Part shown: positions 8,975 through 16,281 of the stretch, in pieces
How positions within the stretch are numbered: the first letter of the stretch is position 1
Layout of the letters: every line of letters starts with the position of its first letter
Assembly (NCBI GenBank): GCA_021800535.1
Contig: JAJYYV010000021.1
Location: forward strand, 1-32,975
Reading direction: 5' to 3'
Length of the DNA: 32,975 nt
Origin: a bacterium
Lineage (GTDB): Bacteria; Ratteibacteria; UBA8468; B48-G9; DTJG01
The notes under the pieces: generated by a model
Seen by the model: the letters and a program-made list of their open reading frames with translations, nothing else
What the model was told of the DNA's origin: nothing
Databases searched by the model: none
Position numbers and translations under genes: made by a program

Positions 8975-10228
8975 TTATTTTATTTCCTCAGGATGACATA
9001 TTTCCCCTTTGATTGCTGATGCTGCAGCAACCTCAGGATTTGCAAGATACACAAAACTTTTTGTATCTCCCATTCTTCCTATAAAATTCCTATTTGTTGT
9101 TGAGATTGCTGTTTCTCCTTTTCCTAATACTCCCATGTGTCCACCTAAACAGGGTCCGCATGTAGGAGGACCTATTACGCAACCGCTTTCTAAAAATATA
9201 TCAAAAAGTCCTTCATCTACAGCCTGTTTATAAATTTTTTGTGTGGCTGGAATTATAATACATCTTACCTGAGAGTTGACTTTTTTCCCTTTTAGTATTT
9301 CTGCTGCTTTTTTAAGGTCGCTTAATCTTCCATTTGTACAGGAACCAATTACCACCTGGTCTATTTTTACATTTTTATATTCACCAACATCTTTTGCATT
9401 ACTGGGTAGATGTGGTGCTGAAACCTGAGGCTGAATTTTACTTACATCTATTTCTATTGTTTTTTCATATTTTGCATCACTATCGCTTTTTAAATTTTGT
9501 ATATTATTATTTAATGTATTTTTGAAATATGAAAAAGTAATTTCATCCGGTTCAATAATTCCATTTTTTGCTCCTGCTTCAATTGCCATATTGCACATTG
9601 TAAATCTGTCATCCATAGGAAGAGTTTTTATTGTTTCTCCTGTAAATTCCATGGATTTATATAATGCTCCATCAACTCCGATTTTTCCGATTGTCCAGAG
9701 AATCAGATCTTTTCCCCCTACATATTTATTTAATTTCCCGTAATAAATAAATCTTATTGTTGAAGGGATTTTTAACCATACCTTCCCACTTATCATTGCA
9801 GCGGCTGCATCAGTGCTTCCAACTCCTGTTGAAAAGGCACCTATTGCTCCATAAGTACAGGTGTGGCTATCAGCTCCAATTATCAATTGGCCAGGAAGAG
9901 TCAATCCTTCCTCTGGTAAAAGTGCATGTTCAATGCCAACTTTTCCTATCTCATAAAATCTTACTCCATATTTTCTGGCAAAATTTCTTAATATTTTTAC
10001 CAATTCAGCACTTTTTATGTCTTTACATGGAGTAAAATGGTCAGGAACAAGAACAATCTTCTCTGGAGAAAAAATCTTTTTTGCTCCAATTTTTTCAAAT
10101 TCTTCAATTGCAATAGGACCTGTAATATCATTTGCAAGAACAAGGTCAACATCGGCTTCTATAAATTGACCTGGAACAACTTCTTTCTGCCCGCAATGAT
10201 TCGCAAGAATTTTTTCTGTTATTGTCAT
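8975..10228 (-). CDS. leuC: 3-Isopropylmalate dehydratase large subunit
   Basis: 417 residues, aconitase superfamily, the shorter LeuC/HacA type. It carries the [4Fe-4S] cluster. Cluster Cys are visible in 'IGSCTNGRLSDL' and in 'CVIGPPTCGPCLGG'. 'LVPDHFTPCKD' and 'GADSHTCTYGAIGAF' give active-site residues. Partner of LeuD. The ATG begins 7 bp after the leuA stop, with only a moderate AAGGAT upstream, so it is probably co-translated with leuA. Confidence 0.96.
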   Translation of the reverse strand: MTITEKILANHCGQKEVVPGQFIEADVDLVLANDITGPIAIEEFEKIGAKKIFSPEKIVLVPDHFTPCKDIKSAELVKILRNFARKYGVRFYEIGKVGIEHALLPEEGLTLPGQLIIGADSHTCTYGAIGAFSTGVGSTDAAAAMISGKVWLKIPSTIRFIYYGKLNKYVGGKDLILWTIGKIGVDGALYKSMEFTGETIKTLPMDDRFTMCNMAIEAGAKNGIIEPDEITFSYFKNTLNNNIQNLKSDSDAKYEKTIEIDVSKIQPQVSAPHLPSNAKDVGEYKNVKIDQVVIGSCTNGRLSDLKKAAEILKGKKVNSQVRCIIIPATQKIYKQAVDEGLFDIFLESGCVIGPPTCGPCLGGHMGVLGKGETAISTTNRNFIGRMGDTKSFVYLANPEVAAASAIKGEICHPEEIK

Positions 10229-10235
10229 GATTTGA

Positions 10236-11753
10236 TTATCCTTTTTTAAAAATATTTTTTTTGGAAAAATACATATTTATGGCATTAAGATAAGCTTTTG
10301 CACTTGCTTCAATAATATCAGTACTTACCCCTTTTCCTATAAAATTAACTTTATCTATTATAAGTGAGATAATAACTTCTCCCTGTGCGTCTTGTCCGCC
10401 AGTGACAGCGTTTATTTTATATTCCTTTAAAACAGGATTACAGCCTGTTATTTTATCAATGGTTTTATATATGGCATCAACAGGTCCGTCTCCTCTGGAA
10501 GCATCTTCAAATAAATCATTCCCTTTTTTTAGTCTGACTGTTGCTGTTGGGATTGTTGAACTCCCTGAAATTGTATGAAAATATTCAAGGGTATATACAG
10601 AAATAGTGGAAATCGTTTCTTCTTCAGCAATAACAATGAGGTCCATATCTGTAATATCTTTCTTTTTATCAGCCAATTGTTTAAATCTTTCAAAAATTTT
10701 ATCTATTTTTTCTTCTTCAATATTAAATCCAATCTGTTTAAGTTTGTTCTGCATGGCATGTCTTCCTGAATGTTTACCAAGAACAAGCTGGCTTTCAGGA
10801 ATTCCAACCATTTGCGGATTCATGATTTCATAAGTGGCTCTGTTTTTTAAAATGCCATCCTGATGAATTCCTGCTTCATGCCTGAATGCATTTTCACCTA
10901 CTATTGCTTTGTTAGGCTGGACCATTATACCTGTGAGAGAAGAAACAAGCTTGCTTGTTCTATAGATTTCTTCAGTTTTTATATTTGTTTCAATCCCAAA
11001 ATAATCTTTTCTTACAACAAGATTCATCACTATTTCTTCCAGAGAGGCATTTCCTGCTCTTTCACCAAGTCCATTGATTGTGCATTCCACCTGGGTGGCT
11101 CCATTTATAATTCCTGCAATTGAATTTGCTACAGCAAGTCCAAGGTCATTGTGACAATGGATACTGAGAATAATTTTTTCATCCAAATTATTTTTTAAAA
11201 ACCCAATTAATTGTCCAAATTCTTCTGGTAGTGCATATCCTACGGAATCAGGTATATTTATAATATTTGCTCCTTCATTTATGACTGTTTGGCATACTTC
11301 AAGGAGAAAATCTTTTTCTGTTCTTGTGGCATCTTCAGGAGAAAATTCAATTTCAGATATATATTTTTTGGCATAATTAACACTTTCTTTTGCTATTCTG
11401 ATAATTTCACTTTTTGCTTTCCCAAATTTATATTTTCTGTGAATTTCTGAAGTTGCTAAAAATAAATGAATTCTTGGCTTTTGAGAGGTTTCAAGAGACT
11501 TTAATGCGCAATCTATATCTTTTTTTATACATCTTGCAAGCGCACATATAGAAGGCCCTTTAACCTCTTTGCTTATAGTTTTTACTGCATTGGCATCATC
11601 TTCTGATACAATAGGAAACCCTGCTTCTATAACATCAACTCCGAGTTTTGCAAGTTGAATGGCAATCTGAATCTTTCCCTGGCTTGAAAGACTTGCCCCT
11701 GGAGATTGTTCTCCATCTCTTAGTGTTGTATCAAAAATAAATATTTTTTTCAT
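10236..11753 (-). CDS. leuA: 2-Isopropylmalate synthase
   Basis: 505 residues, the usual length. Condenses acetyl-CoA and 2-oxoisovalerate, the committed leucine step. The HMGL-like TIM barrel opens with '[16 protein letters not shown]', and the metal-ligand motif is '[13 protein letters not shown]'. '[16 protein letters not shown]' and '[13 protein letters not shown]' follow. The C-terminal allosteric LeuA dimer domain ('[14 protein letters not shown]', '[10 protein letters not shown]') is intact, so leucine feedback inhibition is expected. The frame is open to 11858, but the additional residues are low-complexity Lys/Tyr and lie across the promoter, so I start at the Met before 'KKIFIFDTT'. 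There is no Shine-Dalgarno sequence in the A-rich leader. Confidence 0.96.
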   Translation of the reverse strand: MKKIFIFDTTLRDGEQSPGASLSSQGKIQIAIQLAKLGVDVIEAGFPIVSEDDANAVKTISKEVKGPSICALARCIKKDIDCALKSLETSQKPRIHLFLATSEIHRKYKFGKAKSEIIRIAKESVNYAKKYISEIEFSPEDATRTEKDFLLEVCQTVINEGANIINIPDSVGYALPEEFGQLIGFLKNNLDEKIILSIHCHNDLGLAVANSIAGIINGATQVECTINGLGERAGNASLEEIVMNLVVRKDYFGIETNIKTEEIYRTSKLVSSLTGIMVQPNKAIVGENAFRHEAGIHQDGILKNRATYEIMNPQMVGIPESQLVLGKHSGRHAMQNKLKQIGFNIEEEKIDKIFERFKQLADKKKDITDMDLIVIAEEETISTISVYTLEYFHTISGSSTIPTATVRLKKGNDLFEDASRGDGPVDAIYKTIDKITGCNPVLKEYKINAVTGGQDAQGEVIISLIIDKVNFIGKGVSTDIIEASAKAYLNAINMYFSKKNIFKKG

Positions 11754-11783
11754 TTTTTTTGTGTTTGTATTATTTTTGTATAT

Positions 11784-11812
11784 AATATAGTATAAATAAT
11801 ATTTTTTGTAAA
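11784..11812 (-). promoter_or_regulatory. Predicted sigma-70 promoter of the leu operon
   Basis: On the minus strand, TTTACA (11812-11807), a 17-bp spacer and TATATT (11789-11784). The expected start lies about 24 nt before the leuA ATG. The short leader leaves no room for a leucine attenuator or T-box, so regulation by those routes is not visible here. Confidence 0.6.
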
Positions 11813-11814
11813 AT

Positions 11815-11842
11815 TTGTAAAATTTTTTTTTAGTAGTATAAT
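11815..11842 (+). promoter_or_regulatory. Predicted sigma-70 promoter of infC-rpmI-rplT
   Basis: TTGTAA (11815-11820), a 16-bp spacer and TATAAT (11837-11842). It lies back to back with the leuA promoter; the two -35 boxes are 2 bp apart. The expected leader before the infC start is about 43 nt. Confidence 0.6.
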
Positions 11843-11891
11843 TAAAAAGAATAACCATTAAATTGTATAAAGATAAAACCGGAGGATAGGT

Positions 11892-12404
11892 ATCGAATTC
11901 CGACGATATAATATAAATTATAGAATAAGGGCCCTACAGGTAAGACTTATTGATGAAGAAGGCAATCAATTGGGAATTGTACCAAAAGATGATGCTATAA
12001 AAATTGCAAAGGAAAAATTATTAGACCTTGTTGAAATTGTTCCTAATGCAAATCCGCCGGTATGTAGGGTTATTGATTTTAAAAAATTTCTTTATGAGCA
12101 AAAAAAGAAACAAAAAGAAGCAAAAAAACATTTAAAACAGACACAACTAAAGGAAATAAGAATGACACCGGAAATAAGTGAACATGACTATGGTTTTAAA
12201 AAAGCTCATATAGAGGAATTTTTAAAGCAGGGACATAAAGTTAAAGTTTCTATATTTTTCCCGGGGAGAAGTATTCTGCATAAAAACAGGGGATATCGGA
12301 CTTTGGAGAAGCTTATAAATGAACTAAGTGCTATTGCCAAGATTGAAAAAAGTCCCAAAGAAGAAGGTAAAACTTTATCTATTATAATGGTTCCTAATAA
12401 ATAA
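11892..12404 (+). CDS. infC: Translation initiation factor IF-3, non-AUG (AUC) start
   Basis: 170 residues. IF-3 binds the 30S subunit, discriminates start codons and prevents premature subunit joining. The N-domain reads 'NYRIRALQVRLIDEEGNQLG' and the C-domain contains 'VCRVIDFKKFLYEQKKK', 'KEIRMTPEISEHDYGFK' and 'KVKVSIFFPGR'. The open frame begins after a TAA at 11874-11876 and contains no ATG, GTG or TTG before a TTG at 11970, which lies inside the conserved N-domain. A perfect GGAGG (11881-11885) stands 6 nt before an in-frame ATC at 11892, giving the expected N-terminus. Non-AUG infC starts that permit autoregulation are known in other bacteria. rpmI and rplT follow, the conserved order. 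Confidence 0.92.
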   Translation: MEFRRYNINYRIRALQVRLIDEEGNQLGIVPKDDAIKIAKEKLLDLVEIVPNANPPVCRVIDFKKFLYEQKKKQKEAKKHLKQTQLKEIRMTPEISEHDYGFKKAHIEEFLKQGHKVKVSIFFPGRSILHKNRGYRTLEKLINELSAIAKIEKSPKEEGKTLSIIMVPNK

Positions 12405-12420
12405 TAAATAGGAGTATATA

Positions 12421-12618
12421 ATGCCAAAACTTAAAACCAGAAAAGCTGTAGCAAAAAGATTTAAAATTACAGGGACAGGAAAAATTTTACGGCATTCTTC
12501 AGGTAAAAGTCATATCCTGACAAAAAAGAGCAAGAAAAGAAAAAGAGGGCTAAGTAAGGCTAAAATTCTTGTCGGTTCTCAGGCAAAAATGATTAAAAGG
12601 ATGTTGCCATATAATTAA
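12421..12618 (+). CDS. rpmI: Ribosomal protein L35 (bL35)
   Basis: 65 residues, very basic, the full family length. Shows '[22 protein letters not shown]' split over the N-terminus and the '[16 protein letters not shown]' core, typical of bL35 in the 50S subunit. A GGAG (12411-12414) lies 6 bp before the ATG. It follows infC by 16 bp and precedes rplT by 17 bp. Confidence 0.97.
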   Translation: MPKLKTRKAVAKRFKITGTGKILRHSSGKSHILTKKSKKRKRGLSKAKILVGSQAKMIKRMLPYN

Positions 12619-12635
12619 AAAGGAGATTAAATAAT

Positions 12636-12989
12636 ATGACTAGAGCAACCAATCAACCTGCTTCCAGAAGACGTAAAAAAAAGGTTCTTCAAAGAGCAAA
12701 AGGTTTCAGGCAGGGGAAATCCAAACAATTTAAAAGAGCAAAAGAATTTACAGAAAGAGCTCTTACTTATGCTTTTGGCGGCAGGAAAAGAAAAAAAAGA
12801 GATTTTAGGGATTTGTGGATAGCGCGAATTTCTGCAGCATGTAAAAATAATGGCATTTCTTATAGTTCTTTTATGGCAAATTTTAAAAAACAGCAAAATC
12901 AATTAAATAGGAAAATGCTTGCAGAAATTGCATACAAAAATCCCGAACAGTTTACTCAAATTGTTAAAGAAATTACTTCTTCGCAATAA
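12636..12989 (+). CDS. rplT: Ribosomal protein L20 (bL20)
   Basis: 117 residues, the full family length. It binds 23S rRNA early in 50S assembly. Motifs are 'KKKVLQRAKGFRQGKSKQF', 'ERALTYAFGGRKRKKRDFRDLWI' split across a conserved block, 'RISAACKNNGISYS' and 'FMANFKK'. AAAGGAG lies before the ATG. In some bacteria L20 represses this operon through leader or infC-rpmI mRNA structure; I see no specific L20-binding mimic here. Confidence 0.97.
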   Translation: MTRATNQPASRRRKKKVLQRAKGFRQGKSKQFKRAKEFTERALTYAFGGRKRKKRDFRDLWIARISAACKNNGISYSSFMANFKKQQNQLNRKMLAEIAYKNPEQFTQIVKEITSSQ

Positions 12990-13009
12990 GAGATAAGGGT
13001 GGATAAAAT

Positions 13010-14203
13010 TTGTCAAATTTAAGAAGAATTATTTATTACGTTGTATTTCTATTTATTTTTTATATCAATCTTGCCACTATAAAAGGTCACTTTTTTTTCC
13101 CGATATTTTATCTGTCCGGTATAAATGCGGTGTTTTTTTTATGTTTTGTCCCTATAATTATAATTGATTATTTTACAGACAAAAAAATAAGATTTTTTTA
13201 TAAGGAAATAGATAAATTAAATTTTTTGATTGAAGACCTTGGTTTGGAATCCTCTCTTTTTCACTCTTCTATGAAAATGGCAGAACTTTTTACAAAAGAT
13301 ATTCCTTTTGAAGAGACTTTAAATGTTCTTGTGGATGAAATTAAAAAAATATTCAAAGAGGATACAATATCCCTACAGTTATTTGGAGAACATTTTATTA
13401 GTGTTAACAATGGACTATCCCTGCAGATTCCTATTGAATTCTTTGATGAAATTGCTATGGGAAGCGGTCCTTTTCTTATAAATAATCTGTCTTCATTTCC
13501 TAAATATAATTTTTTGGCAGAACAGGAGATAAAATCATTTATGATTGCCCCTTTATTGAGAAAAAAAGACCCTATAGGGATTCTTGGTATTTTTTCAACA
13601 GTTGAGAAACAGTATAGCCAAAAACATTTGGAGCTTTTGTCTATGCTTTTGGCCCCGGTTTCTCTGGTGATTGAAAATGCAGAATTAATAGAAAAAACAA
13701 AACTGCTTTCTATTACAGACCCCCTTACCCAAATTTATAACCGCAGGCACCTCCAGGAAGCCTTTAAAGAAATAGAAATAAAAGCAGTAAAAGATAATTT
13801 ATATGTAAGCGCTGCCATGATAGATATTGATTATTTTAAAAATTATAATGATAAAAATGGTCATTTGGCAGGGGACAAAGTATTAAAAGAAATCAGTTAT
13901 ATTTTTAAAAATAATACCAAAGGAAGTGATATTGTAGCCAGATATGGGGGAGAAGAATTTGTTATTATTTTTCCAAATACAACAAAGGAAAATGCACAAA
14001 AAATATGTGAAATATTAAGAAAAAAAGTTGAAAAAACAGATTTCCCTTTTAAAGAATATCAACCCAATAAAAACCTTACTATTAGCATTGGGGTGGCAAC
14101 ATATCCGCAGGACACAGAAGATTTTAAAGAGCTTATACAGAAAGCAGACCAGGTTTTATATAAGGCAAAAAAAGAAGGCAGAAATAGGACTGTTTTAGCC
14201 TAA
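13010..14203 (+). CDS. Membrane-anchored GAF-GGDEF diguanylate cyclase
   Basis: 397 residues from a TTG start preceded by AAGGGTGG at 12995-13002. Two hydrophobic segments (about 8-25 and 32-58) anchor it. A GAF-like sensor spans about 85-225, a short coiled linker leads into 'LLSITDPLTQIYNRRHLQEAF', and the GGDEF domain follows. The active-site loop is R-Y-G-G-E-E-F (311-317), so cyclic-di-GMP synthesis from GTP is expected. The usual inhibitory RxxD upstream of the loop is K-G-S-D, so product inhibition may be weak. It starts 20 bp after rplT and probably shares that transcript. Its stop overlaps the convergent dapF by 9 bp. Confidence 0.9.
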   Translation: MSNLRRIIYYVVFLFIFYINLATIKGHFFFPIFYLSGINAVFFLCFVPIIIIDYFTDKKIRFFYKEIDKLNFLIEDLGLESSLFHSSMKMAELFTKDIPFEETLNVLVDEIKKIFKEDTISLQLFGEHFISVNNGLSLQIPIEFFDEIAMGSGPFLINNLSSFPKYNFLAEQEIKSFMIAPLLRKKDPIGILGIFSTVEKQYSQKHLELLSMLLAPVSLVIENAELIEKTKLLSITDPLTQIYNRRHLQEAFKEIEIKAVKDNLYVSAAMIDIDYFKNYNDKNGHLAGDKVLKEISYIFKNNTKGSDIVARYGGEEFVIIFPNTTKENAQKICEILRKKVEKTDFPFKEYQPNKNLTISIGVATYPQDTEDFKELIQKADQVLYKAKKEGRNRTVLA

Positions 14204-14986
14204 AAATTCACCGTAAAAAATAATTTTTGCTTCTCCCTGAAGAAAAATATCTTTTAAATTATCAGAAAAATAAGATTTTAAAATTTCTCCTGATTTTACA
14301 ATGATGTTGACGGGACTTTTAATTTTTTTTAAAAGATAAGAGCAGATAATGCCGGCAGTTACACCTGTTCCGCATGCAAGGGTTTCTCCTTCAACCCCTC
14401 TTTCATATGTTCGGACCTTTATAGTATGATTATCTATAATTTTAACCCAGTCTACATTTGTTCCGTCAGGGGTAAATTCTTTATGATATCTAATAACAGG
14501 ACCCATTGTTTCAATAGGTATATTTTCAATATTTTCAGTAAATAAAACTGTATGAGGAACTCCTGTATTAATATAGTTTACAATAATCTTTTCATTGCCA
14601 GCATCTATAGAAAAGTTTAGTTTGGGTTCTCCAATAAAAAACATTTTTGCAGAGATATATGAACCTTTTATACTGGTTTGATATATACCTGCTTTGGTTT
14701 CTATATTTAAATTATTATGCTTTGACAGTTTTTTTTCTTTAATAAATCTAACCAGACATCTTAACCCGTTTCCGCACATTTCCGCTTCTGAGCCATCAGA
14801 ATTAAAAATTCTCATTTTAAAATTTGCATTTGAACTTTTTTCAAGAAGTATAAGTCCGTCTGCTGATATTCCATATTTTGCCTGACAAACCTTTTTGGCT
14901 AAAAGCTTCTTGTTTTTTATTTTATTTGCCCTGTTATCAATAATAACAAAATCATTTCCGGAACCTGTTATTTTATAAAATTCCAT
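14195..14986 (-). CDS. dapF: Diaminopimelate epimerase
   Basis: 263 residues from the preferred start. Interconverts LL- and meso-diaminopimelate for lysine and peptidoglycan. The two catalytic Cys are Cys71 in 'MCGNGLRC' and Cys205 in 'ACGTGVTAG'. 'GSGNDFVIIDNR' and 'FTPDGTNVDWV' are also typical. An upstream in-frame Met at 15022 would add 12 hydrophobic residues before the conserved 'EFYKITGSGNDF', but it falls on the -35 box of a near-consensus promoter, so the ATG at 14986 is favoured. There is no Shine-Dalgarno sequence; the promoter position suggests a leaderless mRNA. Confidence 0.95.
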   Translation of the reverse strand: MEFYKITGSGNDFVIIDNRANKIKNKKLLAKKVCQAKYGISADGLILLEKSSNANFKMRIFNSDGSEAEMCGNGLRCLVRFIKEKKLSKHNNLNIETKAGIYQTSIKGSYISAKMFFIGEPKLNFSIDAGNEKIIVNYINTGVPHTVLFTENIENIPIETMGPVIRYHKEFTPDGTNVDWVKIIDNHTIKVRTYERGVEGETLACGTGVTAGIICSYLLKKIKSPVNIIVKSGEILKSYFSDNLKDIFLQGEAKIIFYGEFLG

Positions 14987-14993
14987 AAATAAG

Positions 14994-15022
14994 AGTGTAA
15001 AATAGCAGATGAAATTTGTCAA
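14994..15022 (-). promoter_or_regulatory. Near-consensus promoter of dapF, predicted leaderless
   Basis: On the minus strand, TTGACA (15022-15017), exactly 17 bp, then TACACT (14999-14994). Only 7 bp separate the -10 box from the dapF ATG, so the transcript should begin at or next to the start codon. The promoter overlaps the first codons of the divergent small membrane protein gene. Confidence 0.65.
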
Positions 15023-15230
15023 AAAAATAATAAAAGATTATACTTTTTTTATGAAAGATTTTATCTCTATTATCACAGGTGTATTAAATGGCTTGATGAT
15101 TTGGACTTTTACAGGATGGTTTTTCCAGAAAAACACTTCCACAGGGAAAAAATATTTTATACTTTTTATTATTTTTATTATTTTAAGTGTCATATCAGAT
15201 ATTTTGGCATGGGTTGTAATCCATAGATGA
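15009..15230 (+). CDS. Small two-helix membrane protein, coupled to plsC
   Basis: 73 residues. I do not recognise a family. Two hydrophobic segments (about 18-38 and 47-68) are separated by a short Lys/Thr-rich loop, and both ends are basic. The TGA stop overlaps the plsC ATG (ATGA at 15227-15230), the usual arrangement for translational coupling, which is the main support for a real gene. The start region overlaps the dapF promoter on the other strand. A later Met at 15051 is an alternative start that would avoid this overlap. A partner or accessory of phospholipid synthesis is possible, but that is inference from position only. Confidence 0.6.
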   Translation: MKFVKKIIKDYTFFMKDFISIITGVLNGLMIWTFTGWFFQKNTSTGKKYFILFIIFIILSVISDILAWVVIHR

Positions 15231-15838
15231 CTACTATAAAAAAACCTGATAAAATTTTTATTTTTTCTGCTAAGATTTTTGGATTTTTTCTTTTTAATTT
15301 CTATTATAAAATACACATTAAAAACAAGCAGAATATTCCATTAAAAGGACCTGTTCTTATTGTGGCAAACCATACAAGTTTTTTTGATTCTATCATTATT
15401 GGGTATATCAATTATATTCCTCTGTACTATATAGCCAAAGAAGAACTTTTTAAAAATAAAATTTTTGCTTTTATTCTAAGACTATGCGGAGCAGTTCCAA
15501 TTTCCCGGTTTAAAAATCCCAGTGCAGGTTTAATTAAAACAGTTAATCTACTAAAGGAAGGAGGTTCAATTTTATTTTTTCCTGAAGGAACCAGAAGCGT
15601 TGATAATAAATTACTTCCAGCAAAATTAGGTACTGGTTTTATTATTTACCACTCTAAGGTGCCGGTAATTCCTGTTTTTATTAAAGGATTTTATGATTTA
15701 AACAAAAAATGGACAGTTTTTTTAAGACCAAAATCCATTTATATAAATGTAGGAAAACCTATATTTTTTGATTCAATTCCCTATGAAGAAATTGCTTCTA
15801 AGGTAATGGAAGCAATAAAAAATTTATCTTTTTCCTGA
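15227..15838 (+). CDS. plsC: 1-Acyl-sn-glycerol-3-phosphate acyltransferase
   Basis: 203 residues. Acylates lysophosphatidic acid to phosphatidic acid at the inner membrane. The catalytic H-x4-D motif is 'NHTSFFD'; the substrate-binding motif is 'FFPEGTRS'; 'CGAVPISR' and 'VPVIPVFIKG' are the other conserved blocks. A hydrophobic N-terminal stretch could associate with the membrane. The start overlaps the stop of the preceding small membrane protein (ATGA), and the 3' end overlaps the convergent lipoprotein gene by 15 bp. Confidence 0.93.
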   Translation: MTTIKKPDKIFIFSAKIFGFFLFNFYYKIHIKNKQNIPLKGPVLIVANHTSFFDSIIIGYINYIPLYYIAKEELFKNKIFAFILRLCGAVPISRFKNPSAGLIKTVNLLKEGGSILFFPEGTRSVDNKLLPAKLGTGFIIYHSKVPVIPVFIKGFYDLNKKWTVFLRPKSIYINVGKPIFFDSIPYEEIASKVMEAIKNLSFS

Positions 15839-16210
15839 TAATTTATTATCAAGACTTATTTTTGGGAAAATCTTAATAATCTTATTATTTTTATCAAATA
15901 CAAATGCAAAATGACTATTGTCATAAAACCAGATTTCCATAAGTCCACTTTCTAATATATGTTTTGTTTCAGGAGGACCAAATAAATCTTCTATAGTAGA
16001 TTTAGTTGTTCCTTTGATTATTTTCCCTTCTATAATTGCCTGTTTAATGGCAGGGGAAAGGGTAGGGTGATTTTTAACATATAATTCCCGTGTTTTTAAG
16101 TTTGGATAATGGGCTTGTAGTGGAGATAAAACAGGCTGTGGTTGTTTTTTATTAATTGCGCATCCTGTAAAAAATATACTGAGAAAAAATAAATAATAGA
16201 AAATTTTCAT
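15824..16210 (-). CDS. BamE/SmpA-like small lipoprotein
   Basis: 128 residues. The signal peptide ends in a lipobox 'FFTGC', with Cys17 as the predicted lipidation site, and a Pro/Gln-rich linker follows. The C-terminal part ('GTTKSTIEDLFGPPETKHIL', then 'EIWFYDNSHFAFVFDKNNKI') has the pattern of the small alpha-beta BamE/OmlA fold: a short helix ending in G-P-P, then beta strands with 'W-F-Y' and 'F-x-F-D'. It could be an outer membrane assembly lipoprotein, or one of many look-alikes. AAGGAG lies just before the ATG. It is divergent from the PHP gene across 71 bp. Confidence 0.75.
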   Translation of the reverse strand: MKIFYYLFFLSIFFTGCAINKKQPQPVLSPLQAHYPNLKTRELYVKNHPTLSPAIKQAIIEGKIIKGTTKSTIEDLFGPPETKHILESGLMEIWFYDNSHFAFVFDKNNKIIKIFPKISLDNKLSGKR

Positions 16211-16281
16211 ATTCTGCTCCTTGTATGTTAAAATATTTTTTATATTAACTTTTAAATTTATTATAGCATAGAGATAATATT

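Noticed and set aside
11754-11858. N-terminal extension of leuA up to 11858.
   Set aside because: The extra 35 residues are low-complexity Lys/Tyr/Asn, and the DNA contains a TTTACA-17-TATATT promoter for leuA.
11970-12404. IF-3 starting at the TTG at 11970.
   Set aside because: It would delete the conserved 'NYRIRALQVRLIDEEGNQ' part of the N-domain, which is encoded upstream in the same frame behind a perfect GGAGG.
14987-15022. N-terminal extension of dapF.
   Set aside because: The upstream ATG lies on the -35 box of the best promoter in this region, and the extra residues are not part of the DapF fold.
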